Both the position numbers and the translations under genes were made by a program. From a virus, in IMG/VR virus record IMGVR_UViG_3300031987_000005, positions 1 to 35,758 of that record: a DNA stretch of 35,758 nt; one strand, 5' to 3'. Positions 22,312-31,558 of the stretch are shown here, one piece after another. The notes below the pieces were generated by a model that was not told the origin of the DNA, made no database searches, and was given only the letters and a program-made list of their open reading frames with translations. Positions within the stretch are counted from its first letter, which is position 1; every line of letters starts with the position of its first letter.

Positions 22312-23792
22312 TCAGTTCCACCATGTTTAATAGCATCCCGGCCGGCCTGCGGATTCCGGGCTGGTACATCGAATTCGACAACTCCCTGGCGGGCAATGCC
22401 GTGTTCCAGGGCAAGCTGCTGGTGATCGGCCAGAAGCTGGCAGCCGGCAGCCAGGACGTTGGCTCCCTGGTGCGCGTTACCCGGCCAGATCAGGCTGATG
22501 AATTGTTTGGTCGCGGCTCAATGCTGGCCGAGATGATGCGCGCCATCAAAGAGGTGGATCTGTACACCGAGACCTGGGCGATCCCCCTGGAAGATGGCGC
22601 AACCGCCACCAAGGCAAAGGGCACCATTGAGGTGACGGCCTCGCCCTCCGAGACCCGGCCACTGGCACTGTACGTGGCTGGCCGCCGTGTGTGGGTCAGC
22701 ATGGAAGGCGGCGATGATCCCCAGGTGGTGGCGCAGGCTATTGTGGATGCCGTAAACGCCGATGATCGCATGGCCGTGACCGCCGCCGTGGACGACACCA
22801 CGCCCAGCCTGGTGAACCTGACCTGCCGCTGGGGTGGTGAAACCGGCAACGATATCGACCTGCGCGACAGCGCCCTGGGCGAACAGCGCCCCGGTGGCCT
22901 GAAGTTGACCTACACCCAGCCGACGGGCGGTGCGGTGAACCCGAGCATGGACCCGGTAATTGCTGCCATGGGCAGCGAGTGGTGGAACTGGCTGGCGCTG
23001 CCATACACAGACACCGCAAGCCTTCAGGCCATTGAAGACGAGCTGACTGATCGCTACGGCCCGATGCGCCAGATCGGTGGCCGTGCGTTTGCCGCCTACC
23101 GGGGCAATCACAGCGACACCGGTACCAAGGGCAACGGCCGCAACTCGCCGCACCTGTCCATCATGGGCACGAATATCTCGCCCACGCCCACCTGGTTGTG
23201 GTGCGCGACCGACGCGATCGTGGCCGCCAAGTCCCTGGGCATCGACCCGGCCCGCCCCCTGCAGACCCTCAAACTGCCAGGTGTGATGCCTCCGGTTAAG
23301 GATCTGCAGTGGCAGGACTCTGAGCGCAACCTGCTGCTATTCGATGGTATTGCCACATACACCGTGGCCAGCGACGGCAGCGTGCGCATTGAGCGCCAGA
23401 TCACCACCTACCAGGAAAACGACGCCGGCGTTGCCGATGACAGCTACCTGGACATCAACGTGCCGGAGACCCTGGAGCGCATCCGCTTCGAGCAGATCAG
23501 CCTGTTTGCGCAGCGGTACCCGCGCCACAAGCTCGCTGCCGACGAAGACCGGGAGTACTACGACCCCAGCCAGAAGATCATGACGCCGAAAGTGGCGCGC
23601 ACCGCGCTGTTGAGCCTATACCGGCTGGATCTGATGGGAGCCTATGGCTGGGTTCGGGATTATGAAGGCTACGCGGAAACCTTGCGGGCCAATATCGACC
23701 CGAGCGACCCGAGCCGGCTGAACGTTGTGGACTCGCCAATGCTGATTGGCCAGTACCGCGTGCATGCCCAGCAAACCCAATTCCGGCGCTAA
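22308..23792 (+). CDS. L: Tail sheath protein (Mu gpL)
   Basis: At 494 residues this is essentially the size of Mu gpL (495). The N-terminus (FNSIPAGLRIPGWYIEFDNS, then NAVFQGKLLVIGQ) and the C-terminal LNVVDSPMLIGQYRVHAQQT region match the family. So does the middle part with GRAFAAYRGNHSDTGTKGNG and SPHLSIMGTNISPTPTWLWC. It forms the contractile outer tube, which shows that the virion is a myovirus. Confidence 0.95.
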   Translation: MISSTMFNSIPAGLRIPGWYIEFDNSLAGNAVFQGKLLVIGQKLAAGSQDVGSLVRVTRPDQADELFGRGSMLAEMMRAIKEVDLYTETWAIPLEDGATATKAKGTIEVTASPSETRPLALYVAGRRVWVSMEGGDDPQVVAQAIVDAVNADDRMAVTAAVDDTTPSLVNLTCRWGGETGNDIDLRDSALGEQRPGGLKLTYTQPTGGAVNPSMDPVIAAMGSEWWNWLALPYTDTASLQAIEDELTDRYGPMRQIGGRAFAAYRGNHSDTGTKGNGRNSPHLSIMGTNISPTPTWLWCATDAIVAAKSLGIDPARPLQTLKLPGVMPPVKDLQWQDSERNLLLFDGIATYTVASDGSVRIERQITTYQENDAGVADDSYLDINVPETLERIRFEQISLFAQRYPRHKLAADEDREYYDPSQKIMTPKVARTALLSLYRLDLMGAYGWVRDYEGYAETLRANIDPSDPSRLNVVDSPMLIGQYRVHAQQTQFRR

Positions 23793-23831
23793 GCGCCGGT
23801 TAACCACCGTTTAACAGGAGCGTAAAGACCT

Positions 23832-24188
23832 ATGAGCGGACGCATTACAGGGGTGGCCACCATTCGCGTTGATGGCCAGGAATACCCCACCGAGCGCGGC
23901 GCGACCCTGAACCCCGGCGGCGTTAATCGCACCCCGAAAATGATGGGCAAGCGCGTTTACTACAACGAAGAGCCGGTGGCGCCGACGCTGCAGGCGACTG
24001 TTGCGCACTCCGAGGAGATTGACCTGATCGAGGTCGGGAAGATCACCGGCGCCACGGTGCTTTTTGAATGTGACAACGGACAGGACTACATGCTGACCGG
24101 CGCATTTGTGACCGAGACGCCAGAACTCAACAGCGGTGAAGGCCAGGTGCGCCTGAACATGGCCGCCCGCACGTGTGAAAGGGTGTAA
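23832..24188 (+). CDS. M: Tail tube protein (Mu gpM)
   Basis: This 118-residue protein matches the Mu-type tail tube family in length and pattern: ITGVATIRVDGQEYPTERGA, PKMMGKRVYYNEEPVAPTLQ, and FECDNGQDYMLTGAFVTETP. It polymerises to form the inner DNA conduit below the sheath. The ATG follows an AGGAGCGTAAAG stretch in a 39-bp gap after the sheath gene. Confidence 0.93.
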   Translation: MSGRITGVATIRVDGQEYPTERGATLNPGGVNRTPKMMGKRVYYNEEPVAPTLQATVAHSEEIDLIEVGKITGATVLFECDNGQDYMLTGAFVTETPELNSGEGQVRLNMAARTCERV

Positions 24189-24191
24189 GCG

Positions 24192-24566
24192 ATGACTGAA
24201 CAGAAAGCGCAGAAGATGCCGAAGTGGGCAGTGGACGCGGGCCTGACCCCGGAAGAAATCGAGCGGGTGGAAGACCGTGGCGAGGCCCTGGCGGTGACGC
24301 TGCTGGACCCTCTCACATTCCGCCGGAGCAAGCTTGATGACGAGGAAAAGGCAACCGTGCTGGTGCTGCCCAGGAAGGTTAAGGGCAAGCATCTCAAAAA
24401 GATGGACCAGGCAACGGGTGAGATTGGCAAGGGTCTGGCCCTGGTGGCTGCCCTGGCCGGCGTGCCCGCCAGTGCCATGGACGAACTGGACGCCCGGGAC
24501 ATGGACGTGTGCCTGTCACTGGTGGAGCCTTTTTTGCCCAAGCGCCGCAAGACTGGGCGGCGCTAA
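24192..24566 (+). CDS. Tail assembly chaperone, short form (Mu gp41-like)
   Basis: This is a 124-residue protein of the Mu-type tail assembly chaperone family (LLDPLTFRRSKLDDEEKATV, PRKVKGKHLKKMDQATGEIG, DARDMDVCLSLVEPF). It would coat or escort the tape measure during tail assembly. It stops shortly after a slippery sequence that can send ribosomes into the -1 frame to make the longer fusion. Confidence 0.88.
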   Translation: MTEQKAQKMPKWAVDAGLTPEEIERVEDRGEALAVTLLDPLTFRRSKLDDEEKATVLVLPRKVKGKHLKKMDQATGEIGKGLALVAALAGVPASAMDELDARDMDVCLSLVEPFLPKRRKTGRR

Positions 24567-24694
24567 TACGCACGGTATCGGTGGCGTTCACCGGGTTTAA
24601 CCCGGTGGACCTGCTGGAGATGGAAATGGACGACCTGGTGTGGTGGTACCACCAGGCAGAGCAGCTGGCCGAGGAGATGAAGCGCGATGGCTAA
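24192..24694 (+). CDS. Tail chaperone -1 frameshift fusion product
   Basis: The heptamer T TTT TTG at 24530-24536 is in the exact X XXY YYZ register for a -1 shift. Reading continues from 24536 as AQAPQDWAALIRTVSVAFTG and so on to the stop at 24694. This gives 115 residues of the short form plus 52 new ones (about 167 aa). The downstream frame has no good ribosome site of its own and ends in a typical chaperone tail (DDLVWWYHQAEQLAEEMK). Such frameshifting is conserved in long-tailed phages. The -1 mechanism is inferred from the heptamer. Confidence 0.8.
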
Positions 24695-26378
24695 CATGAC
24701 GACCAGTGTGGTGATGGAGCTGGTGGACCGGGTAACACGCCCGGTTCGGCGCATTACCGCCTCGCTGTCTGGACTGTCTCAGCGCACCGGCTTTGACCGG
24801 CTCTCGTCCTCTGCACGCCGGGTCGGCTCCCGCCTGGGTGAAGTCACCGAGCGCGCCAAAGGCTTGGGCCAGAACCTGCTCTGGATGACCGGCATTACTG
24901 CCGGGGCGGCATACGGCGCTGAGCGCTTTGTGTCAGGGGTAACCGACGTGGGCAATGCCGTCCAGGAGAGCGCCGAACGCGTGAAGGTGGGCACCACCTG
25001 GCTGCAGGAATGGTTCTATGTAGGTAAGCAGTTCGGCGTCGGTAATGACGCCATGGTGGACGGCCTCAAAGAGCTGTCCATGCGGGCTGATGAATTTGTG
25101 ATGACCGCCGGCGGCCCGGCGGCCGAGGCTTTCGAGCGTCTGGGTATTGGCGTTGACGAGTTGCGGGCAACCGGTGGCGACACCGCCGCCATGTTCGACC
25201 TGGTGCGCTCCCGCCTGGGCAACCTGCAAAACGACGCGGCGCGCCAGCGTGTGATGGATGAAATCTTTGGTGGCCAGGCTGCCGAGCAAATGGTGGCCAT
25301 GCTCGGCGCCAGCCGGGAAGAGATCGAAGCGATGAAGCAGGCCGGCCGCGACAAGGGCGCCATCCTGACCCCGGAAGAAATCGAGAACAGCCGGGAATAC
25401 ACCCGCCAGATGGGCGACCTTCGCTCTGTCCTTTTCAGCATCCAGGCGTCTGTGGTGGGTGACTTGCTACCCGCGATCAATGAGTGGATCGGCGGCATGG
25501 GTGAGCTTGGCGAAGCCAACCGTGAGGCTGTATCTGAGCGGATTGTCTCATCGATCAAAGATATTGGCCGAAGCCTCAACTCTGTCTGGGAGATAGTTAA
25601 TGGGGCTGCCGATGCGGTCGGCGGGTTCAGGAACTTGATGTTGATTCTGGCTGGAGTCATGGCGGGGCGCGTGATCCTCGCTATTGGCACAACCGTGTTA
25701 GGGCTTTTCGGGCTGGGTAAGCAACTGCTCTTTCTGGGAATAAAAGCGGTACCGGTTGCGATTGCCGGTATCCGCGCCCTGGGCATGGCGTTTCTCACTA
25801 CGCCGATCGGCTGGATCGTCGCCGGCGTTGCCGCTGTGGCCGGTGCGGCATACCTGATTTACAAAAACTGGGACGGCATCTCGGAGTGGTTCGGCAACCT
25901 CTGGGCCAGCGTTAAAGCCTTCTTTGATCGGGGTATCGGCGATATCACCAAAGATCTGCTGTCATTCAGTCCCGCTGCGCTACTTATGAAAGGCATTGAT
26001 GCCGTATTTGAGCTGTTTGGCGCCCGCCCCTTGTCAGAGATAGGTCAGGAGTGGATCGGCGGCCTATGGAGCGGCATTGAAGGCCAATGGTCTGAGCTGA
26101 CCAGCTGGCTGTCCACCAAGGTCACCGAGCTGACTGATTGGATGCCCGACTGGGCTCAGGAGCGGCTGGGCCTGGGAGGGATGGCCGCGCCTCAACCTAG
26201 CGGCGCACCAGTGGCTAGGGCGGAATCCAGCGCTATGCCAGGACCAGCTAGGGCTGAGGTCGGCGGCGAGTTGCGCATTGTGGTGGATTCCGAAGGGCGG
26301 CCTCGGGTTACCGAGGCTCGCCGACGTGGAGGGATGGATTTCGATGTGGAGTCTGGAATGCTGGGGGTTGCGCCTTAA
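24687..26378 (+). CDS. Tail tape measure protein
   Basis: This is a 563-residue protein after the tail chaperones, in the expected place. The N-terminal 300 residues are helical and include a Mu-type tape-measure stretch (KEELSM-like region near QFGVGNDAMVDGLKELSMRA). Residues about 325-400 are strongly hydrophobic, consistent with a segment that enters the membrane on infection. At roughly 0.15 nm per residue the tail would be about 85 nm. The gene overlaps the chaperone fusion end by 8 nt and meets the convergent gene 26375-27103 with overlapping stop codons. Confidence 0.92.
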   Translation: MANMTTSVVMELVDRVTRPVRRITASLSGLSQRTGFDRLSSSARRVGSRLGEVTERAKGLGQNLLWMTGITAGAAYGAERFVSGVTDVGNAVQESAERVKVGTTWLQEWFYVGKQFGVGNDAMVDGLKELSMRADEFVMTAGGPAAEAFERLGIGVDELRATGGDTAAMFDLVRSRLGNLQNDAARQRVMDEIFGGQAAEQMVAMLGASREEIEAMKQAGRDKGAILTPEEIENSREYTRQMGDLRSVLFSIQASVVGDLLPAINEWIGGMGELGEANREAVSERIVSSIKDIGRSLNSVWEIVNGAADAVGGFRNLMLILAGVMAGRVILAIGTTVLGLFGLGKQLLFLGIKAVPVAIAGIRALGMAFLTTPIGWIVAGVAAVAGAAYLIYKNWDGISEWFGNLWASVKAFFDRGIGDITKDLLSFSPAALLMKGIDAVFELFGARPLSEIGQEWIGGLWSGIEGQWSELTSWLSTKVTELTDWMPDWAQERLGLGGMAAPQPSGAPVARAESSAMPGPARAEVGGELRIVVDSEGRPRVTEARRRGGMDFDVESGMLGVAP

Positions 26379-27103
26379 TGCAAGAGTTCAATGTTGCTAA
26401 AGCGAACGATGAATTCGGGCTCGGTCACAGATCCGTATTCTGTGGCGCTGCCTTCATCGACAAGCTTGCCGGAGAAGGCGACAGCGTCTCCCTCAGAGAG
26501 GCGGGAGACGGTCTTGTAAAGCTCGGAGCCGTGCGGGATCAGGGTATTGCTCTGGATATCGGAAATCGCGTTATTCCAGGTCTCGAATGTGGTGCTGGAG
26601 TTGGCTCGAATCGCGATGATCCCGTTGCCATCCCCATTGGTACCGAGTTCTTCAACGATGCCGACCCAGTTGGAGACGCTGCCACCCGGAGTGAATTCTT
26701 TGGAATCGGCGCGCCGCTGCCTATCGATATCGGATTTAACAAGCTCGTTAGGGGCATCTTCATATTCTTCTGCGGCTTCTTCCATCACCTCAAGAAATCG
26801 CTTTTGATTTTCCGGCATCCGTGCGGCCACCAACTCCTCTGGAGTTTCCGGGGTAGGCGCGGGTTCTTCAGCCTTTTTGGGTGTGCCGGCAGTTGCTTGT
26901 TGGCTGTTTGCAGTTGGTTGCTTGGTGTTGTCCGTAGTCACTCCAAAGGCAACGAAAAATGCGACCACTGCACCAGCGTAGAGCCCGGAAGACTTGAGTC
27001 TGCTTGGGGAGCTTGCCCAGGGCATGGCCCAGCGCGGGTTAATCACGCCAACCACCAGGGCAGCGAGAGAGACCAAAAGCAGAATCAGGAACAGGTTAGC
27101 CAT
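26375..27103 (-). CDS. Leftward membrane protein (candidate moron)
   Basis: This is a 242-residue leftward ORF. The start at 27103 is chosen for the GGAGAG 6 bp upstream. Two membrane helices lie near residues 1-20 (MANLFLILLLVSLAALVVGV) and 38-56. A Pro/Glu/Thr-rich linker and a charged helical part follow. The C-terminal domain (about 135-240), with SNWVGIVEELGTNGDGNG and HGSELYKTVSRLSEGDAVAF, resembles an OB-like beta fold seen in uncharacterised bacterial membrane proteins. It is AT-richer than its neighbours and antisense to the tail operon. These are signs of a cargo (moron) gene, with superinfection exclusion or lysogenic fitness as possible roles. Confidence 0.78.
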   Translation of the reverse strand: MANLFLILLLVSLAALVVGVINPRWAMPWASSPSRLKSSGLYAGAVVAFFVAFGVTTDNTKQPTANSQQATAGTPKKAEEPAPTPETPEELVAARMPENQKRFLEVMEEAAEEYEDAPNELVKSDIDRQRRADSKEFTPGGSVSNWVGIVEELGTNGDGNGIIAIRANSSTTFETWNNAISDIQSNTLIPHGSELYKTVSRLSEGDAVAFSGKLVDEGSATEYGSVTEPEFIVRFSNIELLH

Positions 27104-27147
27104 AACTTTCTCTCCATGTTTTATCAACTGACCCCGGAGCTTAGCAC

Positions 27148-28398
27148 ATGACCTGGCGTGACCGTATCGACCCGGAACTGACTGGCTCCTATCGCGGGGT
27201 GCGCTTCCACGTGGAGCGCTCCGACACCACCGGCGGCCGTCGCTGGCTGATCCACGAGTATCCGCGCCGCAACAAGCCCTACGCCGAAGACATGGGCCGC
27301 AAGGCCAAGGAATGGCGCCTGCAGCTGTTCGTGGCCGGTGACGACTACGACCGCGAGCGGGACGCCCTACTGAAAGCCCTGGACGCCCCGGGCCCGGCCA
27401 CTCTGGTGCATCCGTACCTGGGCAGCTTTTCGGCGGTCGCCAGTGATGTGAAGTTCAGCGAAAGCACCCGCGAAGGCGGCACGTGCACCTTCCAGGTGAC
27501 CTTTTCCGAAGCCGGCCGGGAGGCCTATCCGGCCACCACCGTGGACACCCAGCGGGAGGTGCGAAAGGCGGCGGACGCTTTCGAGAAAGAGTTGGCCCAG
27601 GACTTCGCCGACAAGTGGAGCGTGGAGGGCCTGCTGGGCTGGTCGCTGACGGCCGTTGAGCGCGACCTGGCAGCCGTGGTGCAGGAAGTCAACGAAGTGG
27701 TGGGCGACGTGGCCGACCAGGTGGCGGCCCAGATCCGCGCCCCCATGAACATGGTGGGCATTGTGCTGGGTGGCTATAACCGCCTGCGCAACGCGGTGAT
27801 GCGCCCCATCAATGCCCTGGACCTTTACAGCGGCAACACCATTCTGGGCAAAAGCAACGACGAAGGCGGCGGCCAGGTGCGGCTCACGCCGGGCACACCC
27901 ACCCGTGCGGCCCGCCTCCTGCTTGAGACTGGCACCAGCAGTGACTCGGTAACCCCGCCGGTAGCGGATACCCCGGAGCGCATCCAGCGGGCACAGAACA
28001 CCATGGCGGCCAGGCAGCTCAATGGCCGTGCAGCAACATTGGCCGCCGCCCGCCTGACAGCAGAAACCGACTGGCCCAGCCGCCAGGAAGCGCTGGAAGC
28101 CGGAGACAGCACACTGGCGCTGATCGACCGCCAGATGACGACCGACGAAGCCATTACAGACGCGGTCTATGCCTCGCTGGTGGATCTGCGGGCGAAGGTC
28201 AGCGAAGACCTGCGCACGCGGGCTGTGTCGCTGCCAGGCATGACCACGTACACCCCGCAGGCCACACTGCCCGCGCTGGTGGTGGCTCACAGCTTGTACG
28301 GCGATGCCACCCGGGCCGATGAAATTGTGGTGCGCAACGGTGCCCGCCACCCCGGCGCCTTGCGCGGCGGCATGGAGCTGGAGGTGTTAAGTGAGTGA
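27148..28398 (+). CDS. N: DNA circularisation/tail protein (Mu gpN)
   Basis: This 416-residue protein has the DNA-circulation N-terminal domain: RGVRFHVERSDTTGGRRWLI, HEYPRRNKPYAEDMGRKAKE, and the WRLQLFVAGDDY strand, with HPYLGSFSAVASDVKFSEST closing it. The C-terminal 250 residues are helical. Despite the family name, in Mu-like phages gpN is a tail/baseplate component. It resumes Mu gene order after the leftward gene. Confidence 0.92.
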   Translation: MTWRDRIDPELTGSYRGVRFHVERSDTTGGRRWLIHEYPRRNKPYAEDMGRKAKEWRLQLFVAGDDYDRERDALLKALDAPGPATLVHPYLGSFSAVASDVKFSESTREGGTCTFQVTFSEAGREAYPATTVDTQREVRKAADAFEKELAQDFADKWSVEGLLGWSLTAVERDLAAVVQEVNEVVGDVADQVAAQIRAPMNMVGIVLGGYNRLRNAVMRPINALDLYSGNTILGKSNDEGGGQVRLTPGTPTRAARLLLETGTSSDSVTPPVADTPERIQRAQNTMAARQLNGRAATLAAARLTAETDWPSRQEALEAGDSTLALIDRQMTTDEAITDAVYASLVDLRAKVSEDLRTRAVSLPGMTTYTPQATLPALVVAHSLYGDATRADEIVVRNGARHPGALRGGMELEVLSE

Positions 28399-29455
28399 TC
28401 GGGAGCCGGTAGTACTTCAGATCGGCAGCGACCGCCACCAGGGCTGGCAAGAGGTGCGCATTCGCCTCTCGCTGGAACAGATCGCCGACAGTTTCGACCT
28501 GACCCTGACCGAGCGCTGGGCGGAATCCGGCCAGGTGCGGCCGGTACAGCCAGGCCCCGAGTGCGTGGTGATGGTAGGCGATGAGGTGGTGGTAACAGGC
28601 TACCTGGACGAGGTTCTGCCTGACTACGACGCAACCAGCCACATTATTTCAGCCAGTGGCCGCAGCAAGGCGGCGGACCTGATCGACTGCAGCGGCAAGG
28701 ATACCCCGCTGGCAGGGCTGTCCCTGGTGCAGATTGCCCGCAAGCTGGCAGCGCCTTACGGCATTGAAGTGGTGGACAAGGTGGGCAACAACAAGCCCTT
28801 CCGCGACTTCACCCTGGAAGATGGCCAGCCGGTGGCTGAAGCCCTTGAGCGGGCGGCGCAGATCCGGGGCGCGCGGATTGTCAGCGATGCCCGGGGCCGC
28901 CTGGTGATTGTTCACGCGGTCCAGCGCGAGATCCGCACGCCGCTGGTGCTGGGGGGCAACATCCGCAAGGCCTCCGGCCGCTTTTCCGATCGGGACCGGT
29001 TCAACGTGTACGTGGTTGAGGGCCAGACGCCTGGCGATGACGAATGGAACGGCGCAGACGCGGCCGGGCCAACGGCCACGGCGACAGACCCACGCATTCG
29101 CAAGCCCCGCTCCACGCTGATTGTGAGCGATACCCCGGCCGATGCGGCGGACTGCAAGGCCCGGGCAGAGCTGGAAGCCCGCATGCGCTGGGCTCAGAGC
29201 CGGGGCGTGACTTACACCGTGGGTACCTGGAAGCACGAGCAAGGCGTGTGGCGGCCGGGTGACCTGGTGCCGGTGCGGGACCATTACCTGGGGCTGAATG
29301 CGCGCATGCTGATCAGCGATGTGCAGCTGGTGGAAAGTGAGCAGGGCCGCACGGCTGAACTGCGCATTGCCCCGCCGGAGGCCTTCGAGCCTGTGCCGGT
29401 ACCAGAGCCGGAATCTGACAAATCTAGCGACACGCCAGCTGGCTGGGGGTGGTAA
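28391..29455 (+). CDS. P: Baseplate hub protein (Mu gpP/gp44)
   Basis: This is a 354-residue protein starting at a GTG that overlaps gpN by 8 nt. It has the late-control D-like hub fold: VRIRLSLEQIADSFDLTLTE, VVMVGDEVVVTGYLDEVLPD, SASGRSKAADLIDCSGKDTP, and the C-terminal WRPGDLVPVRDHYLGLNARM. It forms the trimeric hub holding the spike. The last 20 residues are acidic and Pro-rich. Confidence 0.92.
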   Translation: MSDREPVVLQIGSDRHQGWQEVRIRLSLEQIADSFDLTLTERWAESGQVRPVQPGPECVVMVGDEVVVTGYLDEVLPDYDATSHIISASGRSKAADLIDCSGKDTPLAGLSLVQIARKLAAPYGIEVVDKVGNNKPFRDFTLEDGQPVAEALERAAQIRGARIVSDARGRLVIVHAVQREIRTPLVLGGNIRKASGRFSDRDRFNVYVVEGQTPGDDEWNGADAAGPTATATDPRIRKPRSTLIVSDTPADAADCKARAELEARMRWAQSRGVTYTVGTWKHEQGVWRPGDLVPVRDHYLGLNARMLISDVQLVESEQGRTAELRIAPPEAFEPVPVPEPESDKSSDTPAGWGW

Positions 29456-30051
29456 TGAGGGATCAGCGCAGGACTTGGCAAAGACTGCTGGGGCCGATTT
29501 GGCGGCGTATCCGCCTGCTGGTGTCCCGGGGCGTGGTCAATCTGGTGGACGACAGCCTGAAGCTCCAGCGAGTGCAAGTGTCGCTGCTGGGCGATCGGCC
29601 GGCCTGGGCGGAGCGCTTCCAACAATATGGCTACTCCAGTCATCCCCACCCGGGGGCTGAAGCGATCGTTGCGGCCATCGGTGGAGCCAGGGCGCACCTG
29701 GTGGCGTTGTCGGTGGACGATCGGCGGTACCGGCCCAAGGGCCTGCAAGCTGGCGAGGTCTGCCTGTACACCGATGAAGGCGACGAGATCCGTTTTAAGC
29801 GCGGCAAGCTGATCAGCGTGAAGGCGGGCAGCAAGGTGGAAGTGACCGCGCCGCAAGCCGTCTTCAACTGCAGCACCAGCGTGACCCTGAACACGCCCAA
29901 AGTGATCGCCTCTGGCGATATTGAGGCCGCCGGGCAGATACGCGATGGCGTGGGCGCCATGCAGACCATGCGCGACACCTACAACGGCCACAACCATGAC
30001 GAGAACGACAACGGCGGTCCGACAGATCCGCCTAACCAGGGGATGGGTTGA
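29455..30051 (+). CDS. Baseplate spike protein (Mu gp45)
   Basis: This is a 198-residue protein whose ATG overlaps the hub stop (TAATG). It matches the Mu gp45 family: LVSRGVVNLVDDSLKLQRVQ, YGYSSHPHPGAEAIVAAIGG, and the beta-helix repeats RFKRGKLISVKAGSKVEVTA. Near the C-terminus GHNHDEN provides an HxH pair like the iron-binding tip of membrane-piercing phage spikes. The length fits Mu gp45. Confidence 0.93.
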   Translation: MRDQRRTWQRLLGPIWRRIRLLVSRGVVNLVDDSLKLQRVQVSLLGDRPAWAERFQQYGYSSHPHPGAEAIVAAIGGARAHLVALSVDDRRYRPKGLQAGEVCLYTDEGDEIRFKRGKLISVKAGSKVEVTAPQAVFNCSTSVTLNTPKVIASGDIEAAGQIRDGVGAMQTMRDTYNGHNHDENDNGGPTDPPNQGMG

Positions 30052-30494
30052 TGGATATCGCAATGAAGTACGACCCGGCCGAGCAGCGCTTTGACCTGGC
30101 AATGGAAGACGGCGACCTGGCCACCGACGAAGGCCTGCAGACGGCTGTGATTCTTTCTCTGTTCACCGACCGCCGCGCCCTGGAGGAAGACCAACTGCCG
30201 GATGGTACCGGCGACCGCCGGGGCTATTGGGCCGACGCCTGGCGCGATCGGCCGCACGGCTCTCGCCTATGGCTGATTGGCCGCGAAAAGCGGCAAGAGG
30301 ACGTGCTGCGCCGGGCCAAGGAATACGCCGAGGAGGCGCTGGCCTGGCTCATTGAGGACGAAGTGGCCGACACCGTGGAGGTGGACGCCTGGACCGCTGG
30401 CCGGGAGACGCTGGCGCTGCAGGTAGTGATCCGTCGCGGCGGTGAATCGGTGCTGGACCAGAAATACGACTACGTATGGCGAAACGCTGCATAA
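30051..30494 (+). CDS. Baseplate wedge protein (Mu gp46)
   Basis: This 147-residue protein matches the gp46 family: DLAMEDGDLATDEGLQTAVI, then LFTDRRALEEDQLPDGTGDR and RGYWADAW. It is homologous in role to the gp25-like lysozyme-fold wedge proteins. It starts at an ATG overlapping the spike stop by 1 nt. A TTG 3 bp upstream is in frame but less likely. Confidence 0.93.
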   Translation: MDIAMKYDPAEQRFDLAMEDGDLATDEGLQTAVILSLFTDRRALEEDQLPDGTGDRRGYWADAWRDRPHGSRLWLIGREKRQEDVLRRAKEYAEEALAWLIEDEVADTVEVDAWTAGRETLALQVVIRRGGESVLDQKYDYVWRNAA

Positions 30495-30505
30495 CGGAGA
30501 TTTAA

Positions 30506-31558
30506 ATGGGCTATAAACGACCCCCACTGCCGGAGTTGATGGCGCGAATTGACCAGGATCTGCTTTCCCGCTTGCCCAGCAAAAAAGCAGCTCTGGCCGT
30601 GCGCATCACCCAGGCCCTGGCCACCAGCCAGGCCGGTGTAACTCACGGCCTTTATGGGTATCTGCAGTGGCTTGAGCGCCAGCTGTTCCCGGAAACCTGC
30701 GACGACGACCTGCTGCACCTGCACAGCGCCGGTGTGCCGCGCCGGCAGGCGGCCAAGGCCAGCGGTGATGTAACGCTGGAGGGCGCGGACGGTGAGCCGG
30801 TCGTGGCCGGCACCCGCCTGCAGAAGGATGGCATCGAGTATGAAGTGACTGAGGAGGTGCTGGTTTCAGGCGGCACCGCCATCGTGCCGCTTGAGGCCGT
30901 CGAAGCTGGCGCAGCAGGTGATCAGGATGCCGGCGCGGAGCTGCGCCTGGTTTCCCCGGTTCCTGGTATTGCTTCCACCGCCATTGTCGGCGCTGACGGC
31001 ATCAAGGGCGGCGCAGATCTGGAGACATACAACAGCTGGCGCGATCGCATTTTGTTACGCCGAGCCCGGGTGCCGCGTGGCGGCGCCAAAGGCGACTGGG
31101 AAGGCTGGGCGCTGGAAGTGCCGGGTGTTACTCGTGCCTGGGAAGACCCTAAAGGCATGGGCCCCGGTTCTGTGGTGGTTCGTGTCATGGCGGATGACGC
31201 CACCGATGGGCCGCTGCCGTCTCAGCAGCTTCTGGATACTGTTTTTTCTTATATCGAAGAGCGCAAGAACGTCACTGCTCACATCTACGTGGTGGGGCCT
31301 GATACCCAGGCGTTCGTGCCCGAGCTGGCAGTGGCGCCGAATACCGAGGATGTCCGCGCAGCAACCGAGCAGGCGCTGTCGGACCTGGTGGAGCGCGAAG
31401 GCAAGCCCGGCGGCACGCTGCTGCTGAGCCGAATTCGTGCGGCAATCAGTTTGGCGCCAGGTGTTGAGGATTACGACCTGCAATGGCCAACCGCTGATGT
31501 AACTCATAGCGCTGGCGTGCTGCCGCTTTGGGGAGGTGCAACATGGCTTCAGGGCTGA
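30506..31558 (+). CDS. Baseplate J-like wedge protein (Mu gp47)
   Basis: This is a 350-residue baseplate_J family protein. Marks are TSQAGVTHGLYGYLQWLERQ, LHLHSAGVPRRQAAKASGDV, the RARVPRGGAKGDWEGWALEV stretch and VTRAWEDPKGMGPGSVVVRV, with YDLQWPTADVTHSAGVLPLW at the end. It connects the baseplate wedges. A GGAG-type site is weak here. It overlaps the next gene by 16 nt. Confidence 0.94.
   Translation: MGYKRPPLPELMARIDQDLLSRLPSKKAALAVRITQALATSQAGVTHGLYGYLQWLERQLFPETCDDDLLHLHSAGVPRRQAAKASGDVTLEGADGEPVVAGTRLQKDGIEYEVTEEVLVSGGTAIVPLEAVEAGAAGDQDAGAELRLVSPVPGIASTAIVGADGIKGGADLETYNSWRDRILLRRARVPRGGAKGDWEGWALEVPGVTRAWEDPKGMGPGSVVVRVMADDATDGPLPSQQLLDTVFSYIEERKNVTAHIYVVGPDTQAFVPELAVAPNTEDVRAATEQALSDLVEREGKPGGTLLLSRIRAAISLAPGVEDYDLQWPTADVTHSAGVLPLWGGATWLQG

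Noticed and set aside
24509-24694. Separate 61-residue gene after the tail chaperone
   Set aside because: Its first codons lie inside the upstream gene without a ribosome site. It is better explained as the -1 frameshift extension.
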